Under the pieces are notes generated by a model. That model saw only the letters and a list, made by a program, of their open reading frames with translations, was not told the origin of the DNA and searched no databases. Shown piece by piece: positions 25,377-34,751 of a stretch of 64,000 nt of DNA. The position numbers were made by a program, and so were the translations under genes. This DNA is from Pseudorhodoplanes sp. (GTDB taxonomy: Bacteria > Pseudomonadota > Alphaproteobacteria > Rhizobiales > Xanthobacteraceae), in NCBI GenBank assembly GCA_032027085.1, contig JAVSMS010000001.1:591711-655710 (forward strand), in the 5' to 3' direction. The stretch's first letter is position 1, and each line of letters begins with the position of its first letter.

Positions 25377-26570
25377 TCAAAGGGGATTCCTCAACAAAGG
25401 CAAGAAGCCGACGAGCCAGATCGCAAAGGCGAGCGACCACAGTATCGCGCTAAGGACATAGTGTCCGCCCAGCATGAAGGCGCCAACCTGGATTTCCGGC
25501 AACACTCTGACGAGACCAGCGCACGTCATCACGATGACCGCCGCATGCGCGTGCCAGGGAAGGTCGAGCGATCGGCCGGTGTGGCGCAGGCCGGCAATGA
25601 TGAACACGCTCATCACGGCAAGGCCGAGGCTAGCCACCGAGAGCAGATGCAATCCGCTGGCCGTTGCGACAGGAGCGCCGAGTTTTGCCAGACCGATCAG
25701 CAAAAACCCGACGCCGGCGAACGCATTGGCGCCGGCGAGCGCAAGCACCTGCGTCCGGAAGACAGCCTTCCCAATGAACCACTCGGCCAGACGGTCGAAG
25801 AAGGCCGCCGCCGCCGCGAGCGCCAGATAAGCGGGAACGGTCGAGGCCGGCGCGACCAAAGCCGCTATGGCATAGATTGCGACCAGAGCGGCCGTGAGGT
25901 TCTGCCGGCCGGGATGGGGACGATAGGGCGTCGTCTCCCCGCTTGGATCCAGCGCAAGGTTGATGATCACGACGTTGATGCGGGCAATGGCGAGCGAGAA
26001 GAAGATCAGAAAAATCATGAGCGCCGCGTGCAGCAACCGCGAGGCGAGGTCCGTCATTCCGTTCAGCCACGCGAGCCGAATGGCCAGTTCGGTGAACCAG
26101 AGCAACCCCACCCAGACGGCGAAGGAGGTATGTCGCGTGCTGCCGCGTTCGATCAGCGCCTTCGAGACATACCAGAACAGCAGGCCGAGAAAGATCAGAT
26201 CAGTAACAGCCGCGACGACAACAAGCGCGTCAGCACCCACAAAGCCGATCAGCCGTCCCGGAAGCCAAAGAAACACAAGAACGAGGAGCGTACGGCCTCG
26301 GCGCGGCGGAGTGTCGGTCCATTCCGGAGTAGCCGACATGAGAAACCCCGCCAGCGCCGCGCCATAAGTACCGAAAATCATTTCATGCGCATGCCATTGG
26401 CTTGCGGGAATATCGTGTGCAAGCGGCAGCGCGAAAGCAAACATTGCGACCCACGCCAGCGGAGAGAGCACGGCGTAACAGGCGGCAACAGGGAAGAAAA
26501 GGAGGAGTCCTTCCCCCAGCAGCGGACTGGCGATGCTGGTCGGTTGGTCGGTACGACACGCGAGCGTCAA
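25377..26570 (-). CDS. nnrS: NnrS family haem-copper membrane protein
   Basis: A 397-residue, 12-span membrane protein matching NnrS. Conserved histidines appear in ASQWHAHEMIFGTYGAALAGFL (about 57-78) and in the late LHLLSVASLGLAVMSVF, ITAGLRHTGR-like and GGHYVLSA segments. NnrS relieves nitric oxide stress and is controlled by NnrR in denitrifiers. It is the last gene of a five-gene minus-strand operon and starts inside the stop codon of the ABC ATPase (4-bp overlap). Its presence ties the uptake genes to nitric oxide or nitrite metabolism. Confidence 0.92.
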   Translation of the reverse strand: MTLACRTDQPTSIASPLLGEGLLLFFPVAACYAVLSPLAWVAMFAFALPLAHDIPASQWHAHEMIFGTYGAALAGFLMSATPEWTDTPPRRGRTLLVLVFLWLPGRLIGFVGADALVVVAAVTDLIFLGLLFWYVSKALIERGSTRHTSFAVWVGLLWFTELAIRLAWLNGMTDLASRLLHAALMIFLIFFSLAIARINVVIINLALDPSGETTPYRPHPGRQNLTAALVAIYAIAALVAPASTVPAYLALAAAAAFFDRLAEWFIGKAVFRTQVLALAGANAFAGVGFLLIGLAKLGAPVATASGLHLLSVASLGLAVMSVFIIAGLRHTGRSLDLPWHAHAAVIVMTCAGLVRVLPEIQVGAFMLGGHYVLSAILWSLAFAIWLVGFLPLLRNPL

Positions 26571-27310
26571 GCGGCATTCTCCCGCTCACCGTCGAACAGC
26601 TCCCGGAATTCTGGATCCCGCGACCACGATTCGACTATTTCAAAGACGGCGCGATCACTGCGCTCTCCGGGCTTTCCCTCAATCACCCGGTTCGTGACCA
26701 GACCTTCCGCGCGGCCGGAGAGAACGACGAGACGATGCGCAACGCGCACCGCCTCCGACAGGTCATGCGTCACGAACAATGCGGAGAAATTCTCGCGTGC
26801 CGCTGCCTCAATCACCAGATCCTGAAGGATCCGCTTCAGCCCGACATCGACCGCGGTGAACGGCTCATCGAAGAACACGACGTCCGGACCGACCGCCAGC
26901 GCGCGGGCCACTGCCACCCGTTGACGCATGCCGCCGGAAAGCTCCACCGGATATTTTTCGAGATCTCGCGGATGCAAGCCGACTTCCTGGGCACGCCGTT
27001 CCGCGGCTTGTCGGCTCGCCGCCTGCCCCGTCCCGCTCGCGCGCAGACCATAGGCGATGTTGTCCTGCGCAGTCAGCCAGGGCAGCAGCCGCGGCTCCTG
27101 GAACACGACCGCATGACGGTGATAACTGCGCCGCACCCGCCCACGCAGCGGGTCGATCAGGCCGGCGGCAATTTGCAGCACTGTCGTCTTACCGCAGCCC
27201 GACGGCCCCAGCAGCGCCACGACCTCGCCTGTCGCGAGCGAAAGATCGAGCTTTTCAAACACGGGGCGGCCAAGAAAAGCATGACCCACGTCCTCGAGCA
27301 GGAGCTTCAT
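26567..27310 (-). CDS. ABC transporter ATP-binding protein (nitrate/sulfonate/taurine type)
   Basis: A 247-residue ATPase with Walker A LGPSGCGKTTVLQIAAGL, Q-loop VFQEPRLLPWLTAQDN, signature LSGGMRQRVAVARAL and Walker B VVFFDEPFTAVD. The H-loop is FVTHDLSEAV. These fit the SsuB/TauB/NrtD group. It overlaps the permease gene by 4 bp at its start and nnrS by 4 bp at its end. Confidence 0.92.
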   Translation of the reverse strand: MKLLLEDVGHAFLGRPVFEKLDLSLATGEVVALLGPSGCGKTTVLQIAAGLIDPLRGRVRRSYHRHAVVFQEPRLLPWLTAQDNIAYGLRASGTGQAASRQAAERRAQEVGLHPRDLEKYPVELSGGMRQRVAVARALAVGPDVVFFDEPFTAVDVGLKRILQDLVIEAAARENFSALFVTHDLSEAVRVAHRLVVLSGRAEGLVTNRVIEGKPGERSDRAVFEIVESWSRDPEFRELFDGERENAA

Positions 27311-28125
27311 CGCTTGACGCCCCAGGGCAGTCCGGCTTCCCGCCAGCGTTCAAACCGGTCGCGAAGCGGATGCAGCAATATGTATTCCGTGACCAGCGCA
27401 AAGGCGACGACGGCCACGATCAGGGCCATCACCCGCGGGATGTCGAACAGCGCCCGTGCCGTCGCCAGTTCGCCGCCGATCCCTCCTGTATTGGATAGAA
27501 GCTCGGCCATAACCGTTATTTTCCAGGCCGAGCCCGCCGTCGTCGTCCAGGCCGGGAAGAGGTAGGAGATCAGGTGCGGTCTTGTCACTGTGCGAAAGCG
27601 CATCCAGGCGCCAGCGCCGAACGAGCGCGCCATGACATCAAGCGCGCGGTCGCGTGTTGCGACCCCTTCAAGCCCGCCGGCAAATGAGATCGGCAGGGCC
27701 GCAACAACCACGGTCATGACGGCAGAGCCACCGGTCGATCCGAACCAGATCAGCGCCAGCACGATCCACGCGATGGGCGGGACGCCGAGGATAACGGTGA
27801 CGATGGGGCGCATCAGCCGCATCGCGGCGAAAGAATATCCCGCGATCGCGCCGGCGGTCGTGCCAAAGCCGACAGCCAGCAGGAAGCCTATGGCGGCCCG
27901 CTCGGCGGTCAGCTTTGCCGCTTCGGCGAAGGTCGGCTCGTGTATGATGGCGGACAATGCTGCCAGTGTCTCGAGCGGCGACGGCAGGATGAAAGACCCG
28001 TAGAACTCATGACCTGCCTGCCAGGCTGCTGCAAGGCAGAACAGGCCTGCAGCGCCGGCCCAAGCCGACCAAATGTAGCGGCCGGTCCAGCCGACGAAGG
28101 CCATGCTCTGCGCGAACGGTGTCAC
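27307..28125 (-). CDS. ABC transporter permease (SsuC/TauC-like)
   Basis: A 272-residue permease with about 6 spans and the inner-membrane coupling motif around EGVATRDRALDVMARSFGAGAW. I placed the start at a GTG (28125) that overlaps the binding-protein stop (GTGA); the alternative ATG at 28104 loses 7 residues. Longer upstream readings run back into the binding-protein gene. It forms the membrane channel for the NMT1-like importer. Confidence 0.88.
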   Translation of the reverse strand: MTPFAQSMAFVGWTGRYIWSAWAGAAGLFCLAAAWQAGHEFYGSFILPSPLETLAALSAIIHEPTFAEAAKLTAERAAIGFLLAVGFGTTAGAIAGYSFAAMRLMRPIVTVILGVPPIAWIVLALIWFGSTGGSAVMTVVVAALPISFAGGLEGVATRDRALDVMARSFGAGAWMRFRTVTRPHLISYLFPAWTTTAGSAWKITVMAELLSNTGGIGGELATARALFDIPRVMALIVAVVAFALVTEYILLHPLRDRFERWREAGLPWGVKR

Positions 28126-29090
28126 AATGGGTAAAACGCGTCGCCTGGCAACTTGCCGCCGATGATGCGCGGATCGTCCTTGGCCAGGATGGAAAAGAAT
28201 GCCTCCAGTTCCGGGCGAATTGAGGAGGCTGGCAGCGCAGCAAGATTGCTGTGGGGAATCGCCTCCGCAACCACGGGACTCATCAGCCCGAGTTCCGTCG
28301 CCGAAACAAGAGACGCGCGGTACGGATGGTTGACGACGAAGTCCACGGCGGACTGCAAGGTCGCCTGAAACCCTACAAGCCCGGCGTGGCCGAGTGCGTC
28401 GACAAACGGCCGTGTGACGGCAAGGCCGGCCTGCGGGATGAAGCCGCTGCCCCCGACGACCCTTGCCCATTCCTTCTGAAAATCGATCGCACGGGTGAGA
28501 CCGCTCAAGCTGACTTTCCCGCGCAGGATCGCGGCGGTGACGGCGGGTTCCGCCATGAGCGCGCCATCGACGCGGCCGGCAAGCAGCATTTGAACTGCTT
28601 CGGGCGGCGTTCCGGCATAGTCGAACTGAATGTCCTTTCCGGCCTTCAAGCCCGCCTTTGCCAGCAGGCGGCGCAGAAGAAGATCAGGCATGTCGTTGCG
28701 GAACGGCACCGCAATCTTCTTGCCGGCGAAATCCTCAATCCGGCGGAACCGGTCGTTCCCCACGATGTAGAGAAGCCCGCGCGTCATGATGTTGAGCAGA
28801 TGGACGCCGAGCCCGCGATTGTGGAGATTCGCCGCCACGTTGCTGGGGACGATGACGGCTTGCATCGCGCCGGAACTCAACCCCGCGCGCATTTCGTCCG
28901 GTGTGCGCCATGTCTTGAAGACAGCCGACGCGTCGATCTCCTTGAGCGCTCCGTTCGCGATGGCTTGCGCAAGCACGATCGAAGGCGCCGCCGGCGGCCC
29001 CCACAGCGTCAACGGCGCCGCCGCCCGCGCAAGACGCGGTGCGGCGAGCGCAAACGGCAAACCGGCGACGAAACTGCGGCGGTTCAGCAT
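28122..29090 (-). CDS. ABC transporter substrate-binding protein (NMT1/SsuA-like)
   Basis: A 322-residue periplasmic protein. A signal peptide (NRRSFVAGLPFALAAPRLARAAA), possibly Tat-type, is followed by TLWGPPAAPSIVLAQAIANGAL. The type-II binding core shows IEDFAGKKIAVPFRNDMPDLLLRRLL and AGRVDGALMAEPAV. Relatives bind nitrate, sulfonates, thiamine precursors or metal chelates. AAGGAGG precedes the start. Lying after a TonB receptor gene, it likely receives the same ligand in the periplasm. Confidence 0.88.
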   Translation of the reverse strand: MLNRRSFVAGLPFALAAPRLARAAAPLTLWGPPAAPSIVLAQAIANGALKEIDASAVFKTWRTPDEMRAGLSSGAMQAVIVPSNVAANLHNRGLGVHLLNIMTRGLLYIVGNDRFRRIEDFAGKKIAVPFRNDMPDLLLRRLLAKAGLKAGKDIQFDYAGTPPEAVQMLLAGRVDGALMAEPAVTAAILRGKVSLSGLTRAIDFQKEWARVVGGSGFIPQAGLAVTRPFVDALGHAGLVGFQATLQSAVDFVVNHPYRASLVSATELGLMSPVVAEAIPHSNLAALPASSIRPELEAFFSILAKDDPRIIGGKLPGDAFYPL

Positions 29091-29109
29091 GCGAACCTCC
29101 TTGTTATTG

Positions 29110-29132
29110 GGCGCGCGCCTTAAGCGCGCGCC
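29110..29132 (-). terminator. GC-rich hairpin between TonB receptor and binding-protein genes
   Basis: A perfect 9-bp stem (GGCGCGCGC/GCGCGCGCC) around CTTAA, 40 bp after the receptor stop and 20 bp before the binding-protein start, with no U-tract. A weaker AACCCTC/GAGGGT stem lies nearer the stop. It may give partial termination or protect the receptor mRNA, letting the two parts be expressed at different levels. Confidence 0.5.
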
Positions 29133-29172
29133 GTTTGTCCGACCCTCGGAGAGGGTTTTCTAGCCTGACCAC

Positions 29173-31509
29173 TCAGAATCTCGCTTTCACGCCCCCGAAG
29201 TAACCGCGCCCGTCGCCGGGCAGGAACGCCGCCTGATCGGAACGTGCCTGATCGACGACGAGGGTTGAAGCGGCATAGGTTTCGTTGAACAGGTTTGTGA
29301 TCTCGCCGAAGATCGAGATTGTGTCATTGACCCTGTATTCGGAACGCAGATCGACCACCACATAGGGATCGGCGTAGAGCGTATTCATGTTATCGACCGG
29401 CGTCTCCTGCGGAACCCAGCGGACCGCACCCTGGATCATCCACTTGCCGGTCGCCTGGTACTGAAGCATCGCGTTGACAAGATGGCTCGGCGCGCCGGCA
29501 AGCTTATTGTTGCCGCGGACCGGATCGTTGTCGAAGCGGAAATCCTGGTAGGTATAAACGACGCGCCCCGACAGCTTATCGGTGAGCGCCGCTCCGACAC
29601 CGAGCTCGACGCCGAAATGCGTGGTCTTGTCGGCGTTGATGGCGCCGAGCGAGGCGCCCGTCGCGTCACGCAGGCTCAGCAATTCGTTATCCACCCAGGA
29701 GTAATAGACGACCGCATCCCATGAAAATTGCGCGGTGCGGCCGCGCCAGCCGCCCTCGACCGTGGTTGCGGTCTGCGCTTCCAGGTTGGGCGTGGTGAAC
29801 ACCGCTATGGCCAACGGCTGCTGCGGATTGCGGCCGGCGCTTGAATTGGGCGTACCATTCACTGTGGCCAGCAGATCGTCGTGCGTGGGCGGCTCGAAGC
29901 TGCGGCTGACCGCGGCGAAATAGGTCTGCACATTGTCCGGCCGGTAGGACAAGGCGAGGCTCGGACTCCAGCCGTCATAGTTGTGCGCATAGCTCGTACT
30001 GACCGTCGGCCGCGAGCCAGTTGCCTGCAGCACATTTGGATTGTTGGCGAAGTATTGAATCCACGGCCGAGTCGCGAGGCCATAGGTGTCCTTGTTGTCG
30101 CGCGTTGCATGTGCATACGAAATCGCGGGCGAGAGCGTGACGTTTTCCCAGATCGGGATGTTGAAGCCGGCAAACAGCGACAGCGTCGAGGCATCAAGCT
30201 CGCTCTCGCCGAATTTCGCGCCCGTGGTTCCGCCCTGGTTGATGAAGTTGCCGCGGTCGGCGGAGCCGATGGTGTACTGACCCGTCGCCTCGAACAGCGG
30301 CAGAACATTGAAGCCGGGGTTGAAGGCGTAGCGCAACAAGCCGGTGAAATCCCCGCCCTCGGTGGTGCGCACGCCGGACGAAATCGGAAAACGGAAGGTG
30401 TCGTCGGTGTAGGTATAGCCGACCGCGGCATCGATCAGGTGTGCGCCGTAGGTCGCGGTGGTGCGCGATCCGGCCAGGAACTGGCTCGCTTCGCGCATCG
30501 GCCGGTCGCGCAGCACATTGGGGCCGGGATTGATGGCGCCTCCCGGGGCAGGTGTCGGCCCGGAATGCACCTGCCGCGGATCGGCATACATCCCCGCCTT
30601 GGTCAGCGGGCCGGCCACATCGAATTTCAGGTCGGTATAGCCCAGGAACACGCGAGTACTGACATTCTCCGAATGCTTGATACCGATATTGGCGTTCACG
30701 GCATTGCGCTCGGAATCATTGTAGACGCGGAAGCCATCGCGCTGGTTGGTGTCGAACTGGATCATGCCGTCGACATTATCCTTGCGGAAGCCAGCCTGTC
30801 CGCCGGCGCTGATCTGGCCGAAGCTGCCACCGCTCGCCGAGAGCTGCGCACCCGGCTGTGTCGAGCCGGTCGGCGAGACGAAGTTGAGCGCGCCGCCGAG
30901 CACGGTGGCGCCGAGGCGGTTCGCCATATAGCCGCGATAGACCTCGATCGCCTGCGCCTGCTGCGGATTGGCGAAGCCGACGATGTAAGAGCCGTCGGCG
31001 CGGTTGATCGGCAGGCCGTTCTGCAACACCAGAACGCCGCGCTCGACCGGGTTCTGTTGCAATCCGGAGCCGCGGATCTGGATGCGCGGCTGGTCATTGC
31101 CGCCGAAGAAATTCTGCACCACGACGCCTGGCGCGCTCTCGAGCGCCCTTGCGATCGTGAGATTGGCGGTGTCGGGGAAGTCTTGCTGACGTACAAGGGT
31201 GACGCCGCCGGGCAGCGCCTGAAACCGTTCCGCCACCGTCGCCGCAGCCGGCGCGGCAGGTGCAGTACTCTGTGCGGTCGCGGGCGCGCCGGACGCCGCG
31301 CGCGCAGGCGCCTGCCGCCGGTCTTCCACAGTGATCGTATCGAGTGTGATCGTAGAACCCGGCGTGGCCGATTGCGCGAAGCAGGCATGACTTACGGTCG
31401 ACAGCAGCAGTCCAGTCGCCAGGCCAGTCAGACACCTCGTTCTGCCTTTTCGAGGCGCCTCCGGCCTCTGTCCCGTGCAAGTGATTCGATCTTCGGCATC
31501 CGCGCTCAT
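29173..31509 (-). CDS. TonB-dependent outer-membrane receptor
   Basis: A 778-residue receptor. After the signal peptide (CLTGLATGLLLSTVSHACFAQ) come a TonB box-like ITLDTITVEDR, a Pro/Ala/Thr-rich linker, a plug domain (ALESAPGVVVQNFFGGNDQPR, RGSGLQQNPVERGVLVLQNG) and a 22-strand barrel ending GYFGGVKARF with the terminal Phe. The start at 31509 follows GGGGGAG; an earlier ATG at 31560 is less likely. It is the first gene of the receptor-ABC-NnrS operon and has an upstream Crp/Fnr-type site with an ideal -10. Ligand unknown; a metal chelate is plausible. Confidence 0.9.
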   Translation of the reverse strand: MSADAEDRITCTGQRPEAPRKGRTRCLTGLATGLLLSTVSHACFAQSATPGSTITLDTITVEDRRQAPARAASGAPATAQSTAPAAPAAATVAERFQALPGGVTLVRQQDFPDTANLTIARALESAPGVVVQNFFGGNDQPRIQIRGSGLQQNPVERGVLVLQNGLPINRADGSYIVGFANPQQAQAIEVYRGYMANRLGATVLGGALNFVSPTGSTQPGAQLSASGGSFGQISAGGQAGFRKDNVDGMIQFDTNQRDGFRVYNDSERNAVNANIGIKHSENVSTRVFLGYTDLKFDVAGPLTKAGMYADPRQVHSGPTPAPGGAINPGPNVLRDRPMREASQFLAGSRTTATYGAHLIDAAVGYTYTDDTFRFPISSGVRTTEGGDFTGLLRYAFNPGFNVLPLFEATGQYTIGSADRGNFINQGGTTGAKFGESELDASTLSLFAGFNIPIWENVTLSPAISYAHATRDNKDTYGLATRPWIQYFANNPNVLQATGSRPTVSTSYAHNYDGWSPSLALSYRPDNVQTYFAAVSRSFEPPTHDDLLATVNGTPNSSAGRNPQQPLAIAVFTTPNLEAQTATTVEGGWRGRTAQFSWDAVVYYSWVDNELLSLRDATGASLGAINADKTTHFGVELGVGAALTDKLSGRVVYTYQDFRFDNDPVRGNNKLAGAPSHLVNAMLQYQATGKWMIQGAVRWVPQETPVDNMNTLYADPYVVVDLRSEYRVNDTISIFGEITNLFNETYAASTLVVDQARSDQAAFLPGDGRGYFGGVKARF

Positions 31510-31640
31510 TCCAGCTCCCCCCGGGGCAATCGACTGAACATGCGACTCGCCGCAGCACATGAAGCCAGCACTGTTCGCTGGACCGCGGTTCGTCAGTTGG
31601 GTTTGATCTGGATGGCAATTCGGCTGTCTTGATCGCGAAA

Positions 31641-31682
31641 ACTATAAAAAGGCGATTGTCACCTCAGTTTGATTTCGCGCAA
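31641..31682 (-). promoter_or_regulatory. NnrR/Fnr-type box and -10 for TonB-ABC-nnrS operon
   Basis: On the minus strand TTGCG-CGAA-ATCAA (31682-31669) is a 14-bp Crp/Fnr-family site. A TATAGT -10 lies at 31646-31641. The box centre is 41.5 bp from the start point implied at 31634, the class II activator geometry. The transcript would have a leader of about 125 nt. Confidence 0.65.
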
Positions 31683-31794
31683 CGAAGAACTACTTATTTG
31701 ATTTTTCTCACAGTTTCTCTTTTGAAAAATTAAAAACTATATCGATCAAATATCGACCGCCGCTGCGCAAATCGTCTTCAGCGGCCGGTCTAAT

Positions 31795-31808
31795 TTGCTG
31801 ATCCGCAA
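31795..31808 (+). promoter_or_regulatory. NnrR/Fnr-type box upstream of nirK
   Basis: TTGCT-GATC-CGCAA fits TTGNN-N4-NNCAA, 64 bp before the nirK ATG. At -41.5 the start would fall near 31843, where the -10 region is poor (CAGTCT), so promoter geometry is less certain than for the other sites. Confidence 0.5.
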
Positions 31809-31872
31809 CGCACACGCGTTACACGCGCCACAGTCTCCGAACATCGGCAAACAATAGCCTGCGGAGATAATC

Positions 31873-33000
31873 ATGTTCACCCGATATGTCTTGCTGGCAG
31901 GGGTTGCGTTAGCAAGCGTTGCGCTCGCCGCGCCCGCCTTGAGCAATGACTTGTACAAACTTCCCCGCCAACAAGTTCAACTGGTTCCGCCGCCTTTCGT
32001 TCATCCGCATGAACAGGCCACAAAGGAAGGCCCCAAGATCGTCCAGTTTCGGATGACGATTCAAGAGAAGGAAATGGTTATCGATGACGCGGGCACCAAA
32101 GTGCACGCGATGACCTTCGACGGTTCGGTCCCAGGTCCGTTGATGGTCGTGCATGAAGGCGACTATGTCGAACTGACTCTGATCAATCCCGCGACCAACT
32201 CGATGCCGCACAACATCGATTTTCATTCGGCGACCGGTGCGCTGGGCGGCGGCGGTTTAACGCTGATTCATCCCGGCGAAGATGTCGTGCTGCGCTTTAA
32301 GGCAACGCGTTCCGGAGTCTTCGTCTATCACTGCGCACCAGAGGGCATGGTCCCCTGGCATGTGGTGTCAGGCATGAGCGGGGCCATCATGGTCCTTCCG
32401 CGCGACGGCCTGAAAGACAGGAATGACAAGCCTCTGCGTTACGATCGCGTCTATTATATCGGCGAGAACGACTTCTACGTGCCGCGCGACGAGAAGGGGC
32501 GTTTCAAGACTTACGCCACTCCCGGCGAATCCCATGCCGATACGACCGAGGTAATGCGCAAGCTTATTCCGACCCATGTCGTCTTTAACGGCAGGGTCGG
32601 CGCGCTGACCGGCAAGAACGCCCTACAAGCCAAGGTCGGCGAGACGGTCTTGATTATCCATTCGCAGGCCAACCGCGACAGCCGTCCGCATCTTATTGGC
32701 GGTCACGGCGACTACGTCTGGGAAACCGGCAAGTTCGCCAATCCACCCGAGAAAGATCTGGAAACCTGGTTCGTTCGCGGCGGGTCGGCATCAGCCGCGC
32801 TCTACAAATTCCTCCAGCCTGGAATCTATGCGTACCTGAATCATAACCTCATCGAAGCCTTCGAACTTGGCGCCGCGGCACACTTCAAGGTCGACGGCAC
32901 CTGGAACGATGACCTGATGAAACAGGTGCGCCCGCCCGCTCCCATCCGCGATGGCAGGCTTGGCGCGCTGGACACGAAACCAAGCGTAACAACCCGGTAA
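31873..33000 (+). CDS. nirK: Copper-containing nitrite reductase NirK
   Basis: A 375-residue periplasmic enzyme that reduces nitrite to nitric oxide. A Sec signal ends near ALSND. Two cupredoxin domains carry all ligands: type 1 copper His113, Cys154, His163, Met168; type 2 copper His118, His153, His324; catalytic Asp116 (MPHNIDFH) and His273 ([10 protein letters not shown]). Length matches the family. nirV follows 30 bp downstream. An NnrR-type site precedes the gene. With nnrS and the NnrR-like regulator nearby, it makes this a denitrification locus; no nar, nor or nos genes are in the window. Confidence 0.97.
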   Translation: MFTRYVLLAGVALASVALAAPALSNDLYKLPRQQVQLVPPPFVHPHEQATKEGPKIVQFRMTIQEKEMVIDDAGTKVHAMTFDGSVPGPLMVVHEGDYVELTLINPATNSMPHNIDFHSATGALGGGGLTLIHPGEDVVLRFKATRSGVFVYHCAPEGMVPWHVVSGMSGAIMVLPRDGLKDRNDKPLRYDRVYYIGENDFYVPRDEKGRFKTYATPGESHADTTEVMRKLIPTHVVFNGRVGALTGKNALQAKVGETVLIIHSQANRDSRPHLIGGHGDYVWETGKFANPPEKDLETWFVRGGSASAALYKFLQPGIYAYLNHNLIEAFELGAAAHFKVDGTWNDDLMKQVRPPAPIRDGRLGALDTKPSVTTR

Positions 33001-33030
33001 ACATCATCAGGAACGGCAGCGGCAACAGCC

Positions 33031-33960
33031 ATGCGATCGAATTCGACGTCCTTCGAGACGACAAGCCTCATTCGATTTGCAGCAGGGCTGGTTGTCGCTG
33101 CCGCTTTGATCGGAGACATCCAAACAGGCGCGGCATTCCACCAGCCGGAAGTTGTCCACATTGATCCGGGTGTCTTCACCTATCGCGTTGCCGGCGAGTT
33201 CACACAAACCAACCGCCCGGTCAATGCCCCGCTCGTCAGCATGCGAATCGATTATCCCCTCATCATCATGAGGATGCAGGTCAGCGCAGCGGATTTCGAC
33301 CGTTGCGTCGCCGACGGTGCCTGCCGATCGCGAGACACTGAGCCAAAACGGTCAGATTTGCCGGTCACCGGCGTGAGTTGGCATGACGCTGCCGCCTACG
33401 CGAAGTGGCTATCCGCCAAAACCGGACAACGCTGGCGCCTGCCCACAGATGAAGAATGGTCTTATGCGGCTGGCTCACGGTTCAAGGATGACGCCGTAGC
33501 CGCGGAAGACGCTGGCGATTTCAGCAAACGCTGGCTGGCGAAATACGGCCAGGAAGATCGCGCGGAACGAGCCGCCGAGCGGACATTGCGGCCTTTCGGT
33601 GCCTTTGGTGCCAACGAGCACGGGCTTCTCGACATCGCCGGCAATGTCTGGGAATGGACCGATACCTGTTTCATTCGCCAAACGCTCGACGCCGCCGGCC
33701 GCCCCGATGAGACTCCCACGATCAATTGCGGCGTACGGGTCGTCGCCGGCGAACATCGCAGCTACGTTTCCGATTTCATCCGCGACCCGAAGTCTGGCGG
33801 CTGCTCCATTGGCACCCCGCCCACCCATCTCGGATTCAGGCTGGTGCGAGATGATGAGCCGGCGCAGGTGTCGCAGCTCTCTCGCCTGTTCCTACGCATC
33901 CGCAACGTTGAGGAGACTCCTCGCAATCGTCCCTGGCATCAATGGACCAGGCTCGATTGA
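33031..33960 (+). CDS. nirV: NirV, formylglycine-generating-enzyme-fold protein
   Basis: A 309-residue protein with a signal-like hydrophobic start (LVVAAALIGDIQTGAA) and an FGE-sulfatase (SUMF1-like) domain: VTGVSWHDAAAYAKWLSAKTGQRWRLPTDEEWSYAAGS core, LLDIAGNVWEWTDTC and LGFRLVRDD end. The long upstream segment VHIDPGVFTYRVAGEFTQTN is typical of NirV. It follows nirK in many denitrifiers; its exact role in NirK maturation or function is unsettled. It is 30 bp after nirK and probably co-transcribed. Confidence 0.9.
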   Translation: MRSNSTSFETTSLIRFAAGLVVAAALIGDIQTGAAFHQPEVVHIDPGVFTYRVAGEFTQTNRPVNAPLVSMRIDYPLIIMRMQVSAADFDRCVADGACRSRDTEPKRSDLPVTGVSWHDAAAYAKWLSAKTGQRWRLPTDEEWSYAAGSRFKDDAVAAEDAGDFSKRWLAKYGQEDRAERAAERTLRPFGAFGANEHGLLDIAGNVWEWTDTCFIRQTLDAAGRPDETPTINCGVRVVAGEHRSYVSDFIRDPKSGGCSIGTPPTHLGFRLVRDDEPAQVSQLSRLFLRIRNVEETPRNRPWHQWTRLD

Positions 33961-33972
33961 ACAGGCGTGCCG

Positions 33973-34683
33973 CTAACCCTCTTCTCCCGCGATGCGCGCG
34001 AGTTCATTCATATCGTGGACGATCACCCTCCGCCGAGCGCTCGCCACAACACCTCGATTTTCCCAGGCGCTGAGTGTGCGGCTCGCCGTATGAAGCGTTG
34101 CCCCCGTCATTTCGGCAAGATCTTGCCGCAAAAGGGGAAATGCGATCTCGATTCCGCGCGATGTCCGCCGCCCGGCCTGGCGGGCAAGCCGCAGCACCGT
34201 ATGTGCAATGCGACGCTCAACTCCCTGGGTTGAAAATTCCCGCAGACGCTGCTGAATTTCAGTGTAGCGCCGAGCAATGATCGTCAGCGCATTCATCGCC
34301 ACCTCGGGGCGGCGCGCCATGATCTGACGGATATAGGCGCGGGGCCAGCCGAGAAGACGGCTTTCGATGACAGACGTCACAGTGCTCGGATGCTGGCTGT
34401 CCCCGCTCAGGACGGCATAACCAACGACGTCGGCCGGGCCAAAATAGCGGATGATCACCTGTTCGCCTTCGGGGGTCGATTGGGTCGCCCTGAGACGGCC
34501 GTCGAGTACAAGATAGAATATCGCGGCGTTATCCCCCTGGTGAAAGATGACATCGTGCTGAACCGCATGCTTGAAAAATCCGGTCGCCCGGATTTCATCA
34601 AGAATTTCAGGGGCAACGTCGCGAAAGAGATCCGCTCGATTGAGGATGCCGAGATCTGTTTGACACTCCATCCCGCGCCTCAT
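33973..34683 (-). CDS. nnrR: Crp/Fnr family regulator, NnrR-like
   Basis: A 236-residue regulator with a cyclic-nucleotide-like N-terminal beta-roll (VIFHQGDNAAIFYLVLDGRLRATQ), dimer helix and C-terminal HTH (LRQDLAEMTGATLHTASRTLSAWENRGVV). Only one cysteine (Cys7, in MECQTD) is seen, so it cannot bind an Fnr-type Fe-S cluster. The recognition helix has LHTASR where Fnr has VETISR, the substitution I associate with NnrR and TTGCG-like half-sites. NnrR senses nitric oxide and activates nir, nor and nnrS. It lies between nirKV and the alternative oxidase. Naming it NnrR rather than DnrD-like is inference. Confidence 0.8.
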   Translation of the reverse strand: MRRGMECQTDLGILNRADLFRDVAPEILDEIRATGFFKHAVQHDVIFHQGDNAAIFYLVLDGRLRATQSTPEGEQVIIRYFGPADVVGYAVLSGDSQHPSTVTSVIESRLLGWPRAYIRQIMARRPEVAMNALTIIARRYTEIQQRLREFSTQGVERRIAHTVLRLARQAGRRTSRGIEIAFPLLRQDLAEMTGATLHTASRTLSAWENRGVVASARRRVIVHDMNELARIAGEEG

Positions 34684-34751
34684 TCGAGGTCCGGCAACGC
34701 GGTAAGCAGAGCCCGCAATGGGACATAAATCACCGGTGTGGGGTATTCTCT

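Noticed and set aside
29881-31632. 583-residue plus-strand frame across the TonB receptor
   Set aside because: Antisense to a clear receptor gene; composition is typical of a shadow frame in GC-rich DNA.
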